A DNA stretch of 53,239 bases, taken from assembly GCF_004331285.1 (NCBI RefSeq), contig NZ_SJOH01000025.1, forward strand, positions 1-53,239, in the 5' to 3' direction. The position numbers and the translations under genes were made by a program. Numbering within the stretch: the stretch's first letter is position 1; each line of letters opens with the position of its first letter. Below are positions 17,534 to 25,924 of this stretch, one piece after another. Origin of the DNA: Acinetobacter sp. ANC 3781 (GTDB lineage Bacteria > Pseudomonadota > Gammaproteobacteria > Pseudomonadales > Moraxellaceae). The notes below the pieces were generated by a model. That model made no database searches, was not told the origin of the DNA, and saw only the letters and a program-made list of their open reading frames with translations.

Positions 17534-18973
17534 TTATTTTTCGAATTTATTTGATCCAGCAACCGCTTGAAAAATAGCATGAGTTGAGACTTGATCGATA
17601 CTGTGTACCATTGCTATAAGATCTTTCGGCATATGCACGCCCAACATAAAGCTAAAAATTTTTGCAAGTGATTGTGTATGGCCAAAATTTTGTTGTGTAT
17701 ATAAAAGATGATATGTTTCTATTAAAATTGGGGCAAAAATCTGGTTGGTTTGTTTAATTACTCTGATATCAGTCGCATCATTTAAAACCAGTACAAAAGG
17801 CTGTTCGTGCTGGGTGTATTCCGCATGATGAGGCACGGCCTGATCTAGACATGCTGCTAGATCATGGACATTAAATGCAATTTTAAGTGACTTAATGGGT
17901 TCTGCATCGTTAATCTTTAGGTCCTGAGCAGCTACGCACCAGCTAGATGCAAATTCTGTAGCCAAATAATGATCTGACAACCATATTTTTTCATCTAGCC
18001 ATTCTTGATCAATTTCAGAATCCACATTGATCATTAATGACACTTCATGTGATTGTGTTGATATTTTCTTCAATAAATTCAGCCAATTTTCATAGGAACT
18101 TTGCTGATTTATAAAGTAATGTTCGATATGCATATGCTGCGAAATAATGCCCAATGACTGCATAAAATTAAGCAACATTTTTTCGCTGAAATGTTCATTC
18201 CACACATGCAATAAACTGTCTGATAATAAAATATGAATATTCAGTCGATTTAAACGTGGTATTTGTTCAACTTGAAGCTCCCCTTTCTCTTCATTGCTAG
18301 TCGGATCGCTTACAGAGAAGTCCAGGTTGTTCCAGGCAGTATGCATACGATACTGATATGCTAGTTCGCTATCATAAAAAAATGCAGACTGTTTTAAATG
18401 TTCTGCCACTTGCAATAGAATTTCGCTTTGCTGCTCCAACTGGTGTTGAATTAAGGCTAGGATTCGTTGCAAACGCTCCTGCTTCTCTTCCATTTCCTCT
18501 TCATCGTTCTGTTGTTCCAATACATTATCCAATGCCGTAATTCTATAGGATAAGACAGGTAACCCATCACCATTGGTTAAGCTATGATCTAATTCTGGGC
18601 TTTTAAAGTTTTTCATTTCATCAATAATGGCTTCATTTTCACCAAATGCACTAAATGCCGATGAAGAGAAAATATGTAGATTTAAGCATTTAACATTTTC
18701 AACTTTTTCATTGGCTTCTGGTATTTCTTTATTCGATTGTTGCTCTAATAAAGCTATTGCTTGTTGTTGTTTACGTAATTTATATGCATGGTAAGCTTGA
18801 TAAATTAGATAGGGTGAAAGCAGGATTAAAGATAAAACTAAAGGTAAAACGATAAAATATGACAATAAATCCAGGCTGGATGGATCGTATTGGATGTCAC
18901 GCCAATAATAAATAATCGTTATGCTGACAATTAGAAAGATACTGCTCAATGCTCCTAGAATGAGTTTAATCAT
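17534..18973 (-). CDS. asaB: AsaB, Acinetobacter T6SS-associated membrane protein
   Basis: A 479-residue protein with two membrane helices at the N terminus (about 4-23 and 37-60), then a basic RKQQQA stretch and a long cytoplasmic domain of about 400 residues. Its position between tssG and tssM matches the gene called asaB in Acinetobacter T6SS loci, a lineage-specific component of undefined function. The topology, two helices followed by a cytoplasmic part, resembles the start of TssM, so it may join the membrane complex. Its start overlaps the end of tssG by four bases (ATGA), indicating translational coupling. Naming rests on synteny and topology. Confidence 0.7.
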   Translation of the reverse strand: MIKLILGALSSIFLIVSITIIYYWRDIQYDPSSLDLLSYFIVLPLVLSLILLSPYLIYQAYHAYKLRKQQQAIALLEQQSNKEIPEANEKVENVKCLNLHIFSSSAFSAFGENEAIIDEMKNFKSPELDHSLTNGDGLPVLSYRITALDNVLEQQNDEEEMEEKQERLQRILALIQHQLEQQSEILLQVAEHLKQSAFFYDSELAYQYRMHTAWNNLDFSVSDPTSNEEKGELQVEQIPRLNRLNIHILLSDSLLHVWNEHFSEKMLLNFMQSLGIISQHMHIEHYFINQQSSYENWLNLLKKISTQSHEVSLMINVDSEIDQEWLDEKIWLSDHYLATEFASSWCVAAQDLKINDAEPIKSLKIAFNVHDLAACLDQAVPHHAEYTQHEQPFVLVLNDATDIRVIKQTNQIFAPILIETYHLLYTQQNFGHTQSLAKIFSFMLGVHMPKDLIAMVHSIDQVSTHAIFQAVAGSNKFEK

Positions 18974-19965
18974 TGCATATCTCCCAATAATGCATAACAG
19001 GTTTCTGAATTATGTTGAGCAAGTTTAGGCATTAAAAAAGCCCCCTGTGACAAGCCAAACTGCGAGTTGGAATTTAGACAAAGAGGCTGCATTTCTTCTT
19101 TTTTTAGAATTAAACGTAAATCCACCACCACGGTTGGACTGCACCAAGTCGATAAAAAAAATTTAAGCTTTTCACTCAGCTTCTGTTTAGGCATAAAATT
19201 AAAATAATCTTTTTTAGATAATGGACCGACTTGTATTTCTATTTTCCCGTCGATTTGTCGAATACTTTCTCCACAAAAATTATTAATACCTAATAAACTG
19301 GTATTTAAACTGCCTAAAGTTGTTTTTTGTGTCTCATCTAATTTGAATTTTTCTTCAATAAACTCTTTTATTTCAAAATCAGCTTTAAAGATACAACTCA
19401 GCATTGTCTTTAAAGCATAGACCGTATTATTTTGCCCCTGCATTAAACCTGAAAATTCAGCGAAATAATCATCTAATTCAGCTTGATCCTGTTGCGAACT
19501 GACATAACCATTTAACGCATGCAGAATATCAAGATAATCATTTTCTTTTTCAATTTCATAACGTATCGGCAAATGATAGGTCAAGCTTGCGTCTACATAT
19601 TGTGCAGTGAGCTTATGATTGAACAATCCCAGAAAGTTAATGATTTCTAATTTCTGCTGTCGACTACTGTGTTTCATTTTATGGGTATAGGTATACGGTA
19701 AAGCACCTTGCATCCCTGTTAAGCCAAAAATCAGATTGGTTAAATGAATCTGCCCATTTTCTAAAGTTAGTGTTTCGATTTCAGAAGCAGGAAAATTAAG
19801 GTTTAAAGAGCTGTTAAATTTAAAGTCATTTGCCCAATACTGTGTTGTAGCGGTATAAGGCATATGTCTTAATAAGCGTGTAGCTTGAATAAACTCATAA
19901 GCTGTAGGTGTATTCATCAGATCATCAATTACAGAAGCATCTTTCCACCAACGTTCTGAACGCAT
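18970..19965 (-). CDS. tssG: TssG, T6SS baseplate protein
   Basis: A 331-residue cytoplasmic protein. Its N terminus carries the family element TAYEFIQATRLLRHMPYT, followed by NLNFPASEIETL and LTGMQGALPYTYT, typical TssG blocks. It forms the baseplate wedge with TssE, TssF and TssK. The start at 19965 lies 37 bp inside the end of tssF, and the stop overlaps the asaB start by four bases, so the three genes are translationally coupled. Confidence 0.92.
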   Translation of the reverse strand: MRSERWWKDASVIDDLMNTPTAYEFIQATRLLRHMPYTATTQYWANDFKFNSSLNLNFPASEIETLTLENGQIHLTNLIFGLTGMQGALPYTYTHKMKHSSRQQKLEIINFLGLFNHKLTAQYVDASLTYHLPIRYEIEKENDYLDILHALNGYVSSQQDQAELDDYFAEFSGLMQGQNNTVYALKTMLSCIFKADFEIKEFIEEKFKLDETQKTTLGSLNTSLLGINNFCGESIRQIDGKIEIQVGPLSKKDYFNFMPKQKLSEKLKFFLSTWCSPTVVVDLRLILKKEEMQPLCLNSNSQFGLSQGAFLMPKLAQHNSETCYALLGDMQ

Positions 19966-21737
19966 TGGTATAACTCCTGTTGTGTGTTTGCATCACTGAC
20001 GATAATGTCTACATAACTATTCATTTGAACTTTTAAATTAAATACATGACTTAAAAGTTGCGAAAAAACATATAGGCTATGTCCTCTAAAAACCTGTGAA
20101 TCGATGGCTAAATTGACTTTGACACCTCGCACAAATAAAGGAAATGGCTTAGTTTGAATAAGCTTTTGCGTTAAAGAAAAATCAATATTTTTAATGGAAT
20201 CGATAATGAGATGATTTTCTTTTAATTTAGGTAAATTATACAACTCCAAAAGTTCCTTCATATGACTAATTGCATCGCCTTTCATGAATGACAATGTGTT
20301 TAGAGAAAGATGAGAAATAATGCGCCATTGTTCCTTTTTATTTTGTTCAAAATAATAGGGCTTAGTGGGCCTTTTTAACATAAGCGCACGCCGTGCCAAA
20401 TTACTATCATTTACATAAAGAATATTATTGGCCTGACTTAAAGCCTCATGCGGTAAATCTCGATTGCAACACAATAATCTGATACTGATAAAATCAGACT
20501 TGGTGCTTTGAGGTGACAAGTGTTTCGAAATAATCGAATACCTCGTTTCAACCGGTTTATTTTGTAATTGGATGGGATTCAAACTATAAAAAAACTGAAT
20601 ACTCTCCTGATGATAATGACTCATCGCAAAAAATGGCAAAACAGGAAAAATGACCTGGTCTTGATTGCTTTTTTCCCGAATCATATTCATCTCATAAATT
20701 GAATAAACTTGATAAAAGTCGGGATGATGAGCATCTGTCACCAAGGAGTATTCTAGTTGTTTATGATTGATTTTCTGGGGTTCTGCTTGCTTATTAAATA
20801 GGTTCACCACTGGCGCTGAAAACAATTTAAAGTTAGCGACATTTAATTCAGCATAATTTCGAATACAAGCCTGATCATTCAGATTTAATTTTAAATGAAT
20901 CCTCACTTCAAATTCGTTTTGCTCAGCGGGTAAATGCTTTAAAAAATTTAAATTGAGATTTAGATAATTAAATTTTTCAGGAAAGCAAAAATATTCCATT
21001 AACAAACGATAAGCATGATGAGTATGCTGATCGATGGGTAATAAACTTTCTGTTTCATCAAAACCCACCACTTCAAATGGGTTGGTGATTTCAATAAAAT
21101 CATTCCCTGTTTTTAATGAAAATCCAGTACTTTTATTGAATATGTTATCTAAAACCTGTAACGGAAAGCTTGAAATTGCATCCAAATAAATCGGTAATTT
21201 TTCATTCGTTAAATTTTTTTTACTGTGATTAAAAATTTCAAAGCTGAAGCTCAAGGTCGCATTTTGATTTAAATGCATATGCGCACTAGGATTAGTTTTA
21301 AAGCTTAAATTATTCAATAAAATAGGCAGCAATCTAATGGGCCCCGTCGTCGTGAATTCACACTGTACCCCTTTAAAACTACGTGACTTTAATGCAGTTA
21401 ATTTAGGAATTTCATGTGCTTCAGTCAATTGTTTGATCTTGTTGATATCCTCAAAACTCACCACTGAACATGCAGGGAAAGGTTTAAGATATTGAGGAAA
21501 CATGACCTCGAATAATGAGCAGGTAAAAATATCATAACTGTCCGCTAGTTTTTTATCGATACGAGCAGCAACCAGTGAAAAAGCTTGAATCAACCGCTCA
21601 ATATGCGGATCATCAATTTGTTCCTGATTAAGCGATAAGCGTTGAGCAATTTTTGGGTATTTTTGTGCAAATTCACGCGATTGTTGCCCAAATTCTTGTA
21701 ATTGCTTTTCATAATACGGTAATAGTTCTTCAATCAC
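19929..21737 (-). CDS. tssF: TssF, T6SS baseplate protein
   Basis: A 602-residue protein of standard family length. The start ELLPYYEKQLQEFGQQSREFAQKYP and the following RLIQAFSLVAARI and LFEVMFPQYLKPFP segments are diagnostic. Two copies of TssF with one TssG form each baseplate wedge. It follows tssE after 11 bp and overlaps tssG by 37 bp. Confidence 0.95.
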   Translation of the reverse strand: MIEELLPYYEKQLQEFGQQSREFAQKYPKIAQRLSLNQEQIDDPHIERLIQAFSLVAARIDKKLADSYDIFTCSLFEVMFPQYLKPFPACSVVSFEDINKIKQLTEAHEIPKLTALKSRSFKGVQCEFTTTGPIRLLPILLNNLSFKTNPSAHMHLNQNATLSFSFEIFNHSKKNLTNEKLPIYLDAISSFPLQVLDNIFNKSTGFSLKTGNDFIEITNPFEVVGFDETESLLPIDQHTHHAYRLLMEYFCFPEKFNYLNLNLNFLKHLPAEQNEFEVRIHLKLNLNDQACIRNYAELNVANFKLFSAPVVNLFNKQAEPQKINHKQLEYSLVTDAHHPDFYQVYSIYEMNMIREKSNQDQVIFPVLPFFAMSHYHQESIQFFYSLNPIQLQNKPVETRYSIISKHLSPQSTKSDFISIRLLCCNRDLPHEALSQANNILYVNDSNLARRALMLKRPTKPYYFEQNKKEQWRIISHLSLNTLSFMKGDAISHMKELLELYNLPKLKENHLIIDSIKNIDFSLTQKLIQTKPFPLFVRGVKVNLAIDSQVFRGHSLYVFSQLLSHVFNLKVQMNSYVDIIVSDANTQQELYQCVQNVGGKMLL

Positions 21738-21748
21738 GGAAAACCCAC

Positions 21749-22225
21749 TTAAGCTCGCGCGGAAATAACATATTGTTGTGTTGTTGGTTTTAATGAAGCA
21801 TCAAAAATAACCGGTTCAAATAGAGGATGAATGTTTAAATAGGCTTGAATGCTTAAACATAAAGCTCCCATATTATGACTATCGAGCAACATCTTTACTT
21901 TAATTTTTCTTAACCTCGGTTCATGTGCAGCTATTGATTGTTCAATCGATTGACAAATTTTATCCCGATCGGTTGGATTAGCGGTCGATAACCCAACAAA
22001 ATCAATAATCCCAAATCGCAAAATAGATTGTTTCGCTAACGGAAAATCTTCAATGAAGTCATCTAATTTAGCCATGCGGCTATTGAGTAAATCCTCGAGA
22101 TCAGAAGCAATAGATTCCCGTAGTTGTTGAAGCGATATCCCCTGATAATTTTTCTCTGTTTCAGGCAATAAACGGTCAAATAAAGTTGTTCTAAAACCAT
22201 ATGGATATAATTGATCTGGATTCAT
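21749..22225 (-). CDS. tssE: TssE, gp25-like T6SS baseplate protein
   Basis: A 158-residue cytoplasmic protein. It has the TssE features LFDRLLPE, then an ESIASDLEDLLNSR segment, then FGIIDFVG, and the C-terminal beta strands of the phage T4 gp25 fold. It links the baseplate to the first sheath ring. It lies between hcp (75 bp upstream) and tssF (11 bp downstream). Confidence 0.93.
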   Translation of the reverse strand: MNPDQLYPYGFRTTLFDRLLPETEKNYQGISLQQLRESIASDLEDLLNSRMAKLDDFIEDFPLAKQSILRFGIIDFVGLSTANPTDRDKICQSIEQSIAAHEPRLRKIKVKMLLDSHNMGALCLSIQAYLNIHPLFEPVIFDASLKPTTQQYVISARA

Positions 22226-22300
22226 ATTTTTCTTATTTATTCATGTGATTGATGAAAAAATAGAGGCCAACATAGGTTAGCCATTATCCTTATCATCAAA

Positions 22301-22804
22301 TTATGCAGCGTAAGATGCTGTATTATTTGAAAGTGACCATTTCTTAGTTACAGCACCTTTTTGTGTGCCGTTAATATCTTGTTGATTATAGGTCCACTCT
22401 ACCGCTGCATATTTCAATCCGAATGATTCAGTAGGTACACCTTCTTCATTTACATGTGGTATTACGCTTGATACCAGAACATGTTTTAGTTTTATTTGAA
22501 GATATTTAATACGTTTATCACCATTTGCACGATAAAAGTCGATTTGAACTTCATCAAAGGTATAACCGGCTGAACAGGCTTCCCAAAGTTTTGGGCTTGT
22601 TGCATCCAGATCTTTAACAAACAGCATATCTGAATGTTCAACACGTTCAGCAGTATGACCACCCACACTTGAAGATGTTGCAGATTTTGGTTGGCGGATA
22701 TTGTGTGCCCAAGAGTTCACTTCTAGCCAATCTTTATGCTCTGAGTCACGAGATTCGCCATCAACTTTATATTTTCCTCGAAATTGTACGTATATATCTT
22801 TCAT
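22301..22804 (-). CDS. hcp: Hcp (TssD), T6SS inner-tube protein
   Basis: A 167-residue protein that assembles as stacked hexameric rings forming the inner tube, and is released into the medium when the system fires. It starts MKDIYVQFRGKYKVDGESRD and contains the family region HSDMLFVKDLDATSPKLWEA. The end carries LKYAAVEWTYNQQDINGT. Intergenic gaps of 51 bp to tssC and 75 bp to tssE are larger than elsewhere in the operon, which leaves room for separate control of this highly expressed gene. Confidence 0.95.
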   Translation of the reverse strand: MKDIYVQFRGKYKVDGESRDSEHKDWLEVNSWAHNIRQPKSATSSSVGGHTAERVEHSDMLFVKDLDATSPKLWEACSAGYTFDEVQIDFYRANGDKRIKYLQIKLKHVLVSSVIPHVNEEGVPTESFGLKYAAVEWTYNQQDINGTQKGAVTKKWSLSNNTASYAA

Positions 22805-22855
22805 TTTTATAAATTTTCCTATTTTAATTTTAAGTTATTATAAATTGCACTCTGA

Positions 22856-24337
22856 TTAATGAGAGGACTGAGGTAACTCAGTAACAAGTCGTAAAGAAAC
22901 CGACAACTCATCCAATTGAAAATGTGGTCTTAAAAAAACCACAGACTTGTAGTGTCCAGGTTGAGCTGGGTTCTCTACAACTTTTACTGAAGCTTCACGA
23001 AGCGGATATTGTGCTTTCGCTTCTTGCGATGCTCCATCGTCCAACAAAACGTATTGCGATAACCATTCATTTAAAAATGCTTCAACATTTCCAGCAGAGG
23101 CAAAACTACCAACTTTGTCACGCATCATGGCTTTTAAGTAATGGGCAATACGAGAAACTGCCATAATGTATTGAATCTGGCTAGATAAAGCTGAATTGGC
23201 ATTTGCAGTATCGCTATCATATTTTTTCAGTTTTTGAGTCGATTGCGCACCGAAGAAAGCGGCATAATTTGTATTTTTACAATGTACCAGCGGAATAAAG
23301 CCTAAATCACTGAGTTCTTTTTCACGACGGTCAGTAATGGCAATTTCAGTTGGACATTTAACAACAACTTCACCATCATGGGTTTTAAAAGTATGTACCG
23401 GTAGGCCTTCAACCAAGCCTCCACCTTCAACACCCCTTATGGCTGCACACCAGCCATGCATATCAAAGGCATTGGTTAAACGCGTCGCAAATGCATAGGC
23501 TGCATTCATCCATAAATATTCCTCATGATTTTGGCCCGAAACTTCTTCTACGAAGTTAAAACCTTCAGTCGCAGTACCTTCTTTAGGATGATATGGTAGA
23601 CGACTTAATACGCGTGGCATGGTTAATGCGACATAGCGCGCGTCATTACTTTCACGGAATGAACGCCATTGTACATATTCAGCTGTTTCAAAAATTTTAG
23701 AAACTTCACGTGGACGATCAATGTCAGTAAATGATTCAAGTCCAAGCATATTAGGACTTGCTGCTGAAATAAAGGGGGCATGGGCCGCAGCTGCAACATG
23801 AGAAATTTGCTCTAACAAATACATATCTGATGGCGTGCGATCAAATTCAAAATCACCAATTAAAGTTGCGTACGGTGCCCCACCAAATGAACCATATTCT
23901 TCTTCATAAATTTTTTTAAATAATGTACTTTGGTCAAAATCTGTCGCACCCTGAAAATCTTTGGTCAGTTCTTTTTTAGTCGTATTGAGCATACGAATTT
24001 TGATTAGAGAATTTGAAGGTGTTTCTTGGCAGAAATAATATAAACCACGCCATGTTGATTCGATTTTTTGAAATTGCTCATGATGAATGATTTTGCTTAA
24101 CTGGTTTGAAATTAAAGCATCAATTTCTGCAATTCGCTTATCAATCGACAAAACCATGTTTTCAGAAACTGTAATAGTTCCCGCCATGACTTCCTTTGCT
24201 AATTCGCCAATTAAGCTTTTTGCGCGGTCATGTTCTTCATCATTACGGGCAATACGGCTTTGCTCTACAATAGAGTCAAGCAAAGTAAATTCGTCAACAT
24301 CTGTATGGGGCATACGAGCAGTTTGTAAATTATTCAT
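22856..24337 (-). CDS. tssC: TssC, T6SS contractile sheath large subunit
   Basis: A 493-residue protein of normal length for the sheath large subunit (VipB/TssC). Diagnostic blocks include ESTWRGLYYFCQETPSNSLI, YATLIGDFEFDRTPSD, FISAASPNMLGLESFTDI, and WCAAIRGVEGGGLVEGLPVH. It polymerises with TssB around the Hcp tube and contracts to propel it. The start overlaps the end of tssB by eight bases, consistent with coupled synthesis of equal amounts. Confidence 0.96.
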   Translation of the reverse strand: MNNLQTARMPHTDVDEFTLLDSIVEQSRIARNDEEHDRAKSLIGELAKEVMAGTITVSENMVLSIDKRIAEIDALISNQLSKIIHHEQFQKIESTWRGLYYFCQETPSNSLIKIRMLNTTKKELTKDFQGATDFDQSTLFKKIYEEEYGSFGGAPYATLIGDFEFDRTPSDMYLLEQISHVAAAAHAPFISAASPNMLGLESFTDIDRPREVSKIFETAEYVQWRSFRESNDARYVALTMPRVLSRLPYHPKEGTATEGFNFVEEVSGQNHEEYLWMNAAYAFATRLTNAFDMHGWCAAIRGVEGGGLVEGLPVHTFKTHDGEVVVKCPTEIAITDRREKELSDLGFIPLVHCKNTNYAAFFGAQSTQKLKKYDSDTANANSALSSQIQYIMAVSRIAHYLKAMMRDKVGSFASAGNVEAFLNEWLSQYVLLDDGASQEAKAQYPLREASVKVVENPAQPGHYKSVVFLRPHFQLDELSVSLRLVTELPQSSH

Positions 24338-24833
24338 GTTCTGCCTCCGCCCTTAATCTGCGAACTTGATCGGTATTGTGTAAAACTTCATCAAGTACGT
24401 CTTCAAGACGTTCATTATTCGAAATTTTGTTGCGTAACTCGGTTAAACGCTCACGCGCTTCTACCAATTTACGTAAAGGATCAACCTGCTGTACCACATT
24501 TTCTGGACGGAAATCTTGCATTGAGTTAAAAGTTAAATCGATCAACATACGCCCACCTTCTTCAGTTAAAGTGTTTTCAACCTGAAAATTTGCACGTGGC
24601 GCAAGTGATTCCATGACCTCATCAATATTATCCAAATCAACATTGATAAATTTTTTATCTTTTAACTTTGTTTTTTCTAATTCTGAAGCCGCTGAAAAGT
24701 CACCTAGCACTCCAATAACAAAAGGTAATTCTTTTACCTCTTTACCACCCCCCACTTCCACATCGTAAGTCAGTTGTACACGCGGTGGACGAATTCGTTG
24801 TAATTTCTTTTGCACACTTTCACGTTTACCCAT
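24330..24833 (-). CDS. tssB: TssB, T6SS contractile sheath small subunit
   Basis: A 167-residue protein. ESVQKKLQRIRPPRVQLTYDVEVGG, ELPFVIGVLGDFSA and RPENVVQQVDPLRKLVEAR are the conserved TssB (VipA) blocks. Its C-terminal helix is the part that ClpV normally handles in disassembly. It follows asaA after 15 bp and overlaps tssC by eight bases. Confidence 0.95.
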   Translation of the reverse strand: MGKRESVQKKLQRIRPPRVQLTYDVEVGGGKEVKELPFVIGVLGDFSAASELEKTKLKDKKFINVDLDNIDEVMESLAPRANFQVENTLTEEGGRMLIDLTFNSMQDFRPENVVQQVDPLRKLVEARERLTELRNKISNNERLEDVLDEVLHNTDQVRRLRAEAEHE

Positions 24834-24848
24834 GAATATTTCCCTATT

Positions 24849-25550
24849 TTAGTTCTTATTAAATGAAGCAAAAGGACTTGAACCAGAAGCTGCTGTATTA
24901 CCGCTTTGTGGTTTTATCATTACTATTGTCTTTCTGGTGCTTGCTTTTATTGGTGTTGGATGAACATTAATATTTTTTGCGCGGTCTATTCGTGTTGTCT
25001 TATTGCCTGAACGATTTAATGAAACAGTTTTAGTTAATCTTTTTTGTTTAATAGATGCCTCCGTGATTGCTTTAGCATCAGATGTGTCAGGTTCAGGTAG
25101 TGAGGTATAAATACTTTCAGACAGTTTTTTCGCTGCAGGATAAGTCGTTTGCGCACTTAAATAACGCATTTCATTAGAACGCATATGCTGCAAAGAACTC
25201 TCAGCAATACCCACTCCTGCAAGAAAAGCAATATCCGTCAGTGCAGTACGTTGAACATTTTGTTGACCTAAACTTTCTATGAGCTGTAATGCTTTTAGAT
25301 TCTTTCCAAGTTGTTGATATTTTTGTGCAGCTTGAATTAATAATTCATTTTGCAAGGCAATATTTTTCTTATTCTTTTTATCGCATATTTGGCTATAGAT
25401 ATTGAGTAAGTTTGGGTCAGTTTCGCCAATAACTAAAGGATAATCTTTCATACACCCTTTTTTTAGCTCGACTGGCCTTTCATCAGCAAAAGTTAATTGA
25501 CTCACCGAGATCATTACAATCAAGGGGATAAAAAATATATTTTTATTCAA
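24849..25550 (-). CDS. asaA: AsaA, periplasmic T6SS assembly protein
   Basis: A 233-residue protein with a signal peptide (MNKNIFFIPLIVMISVSQLTFA). Two Cys follow at the start of the mature protein, then a helical region with repeats resembling tetratricopeptide helices (LLIQAAQKYQQLGKNLKALQLIESLG). The C-terminal tail is basic and low in complexity, rich in Lys, Thr and Ser. It is the first gene of the leftward T6SS operon. A. baumannii AsaA is known as a periplasmic protein that interacts with TssM and is needed for assembly. The name here rests on position, export signal and size. Confidence 0.75.
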   Translation of the reverse strand: MNKNIFFIPLIVMISVSQLTFADERPVELKKGCMKDYPLVIGETDPNLLNIYSQICDKKNKKNIALQNELLIQAAQKYQQLGKNLKALQLIESLGQQNVQRTALTDIAFLAGVGIAESSLQHMRSNEMRYLSAQTTYPAAKKLSESIYTSLPEPDTSDAKAITEASIKQKRLTKTVSLNRSGNKTTRIDRAKNINVHPTPIKASTRKTIVMIKPQSGNTAASGSSPFASFNKN

Positions 25551-25924
25551 AAGATGCCTCTAATTATTCTAATTTTATTGTTTAGCTGAGTTAAATCATA
25601 TTCCGCGATTTTCTCATTTTAGTTTAATTTTTATAATTTCAAATCAACGTTGCGAATTTAACAAAAAATAACCACTTAAAGTCAACAGGTAATTAACAAA
25701 AAATGATGCTTTTATCATTTTTATTGTTTATTTATGTAAAAGAGACTAATTTTTATCAAATATTTTTTAATATTTCGAAAGAAATGTGTAGAATGTGTCA
25801 GATGCTTTAACCAATAAAAAATAAACTATTGTTTTTAATATAAATTTATAAAAATAAAATCCGATCAATTCAGTATTGAGATAAAAATAAAAACTGATTG
25901 TTCTTTTAGCATGTTGAGTAACAT
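25551..25924. promoter_or_regulatory. Divergent promoter region of the two T6SS operons
   Basis: This 374-bp, extremely AT-rich spacer separates asaA (left) from tssH (right), so both operon promoters must lie here. A TAGAAT box at 25789-25794 is a possible rightward -10, but its -35 is poor. No sigma-54 site was seen. The long A/T tracts would suit H-NS binding, which is known to silence T6SS in Acinetobacter. Exact start sites cannot be placed by eye. Confidence 0.5.
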
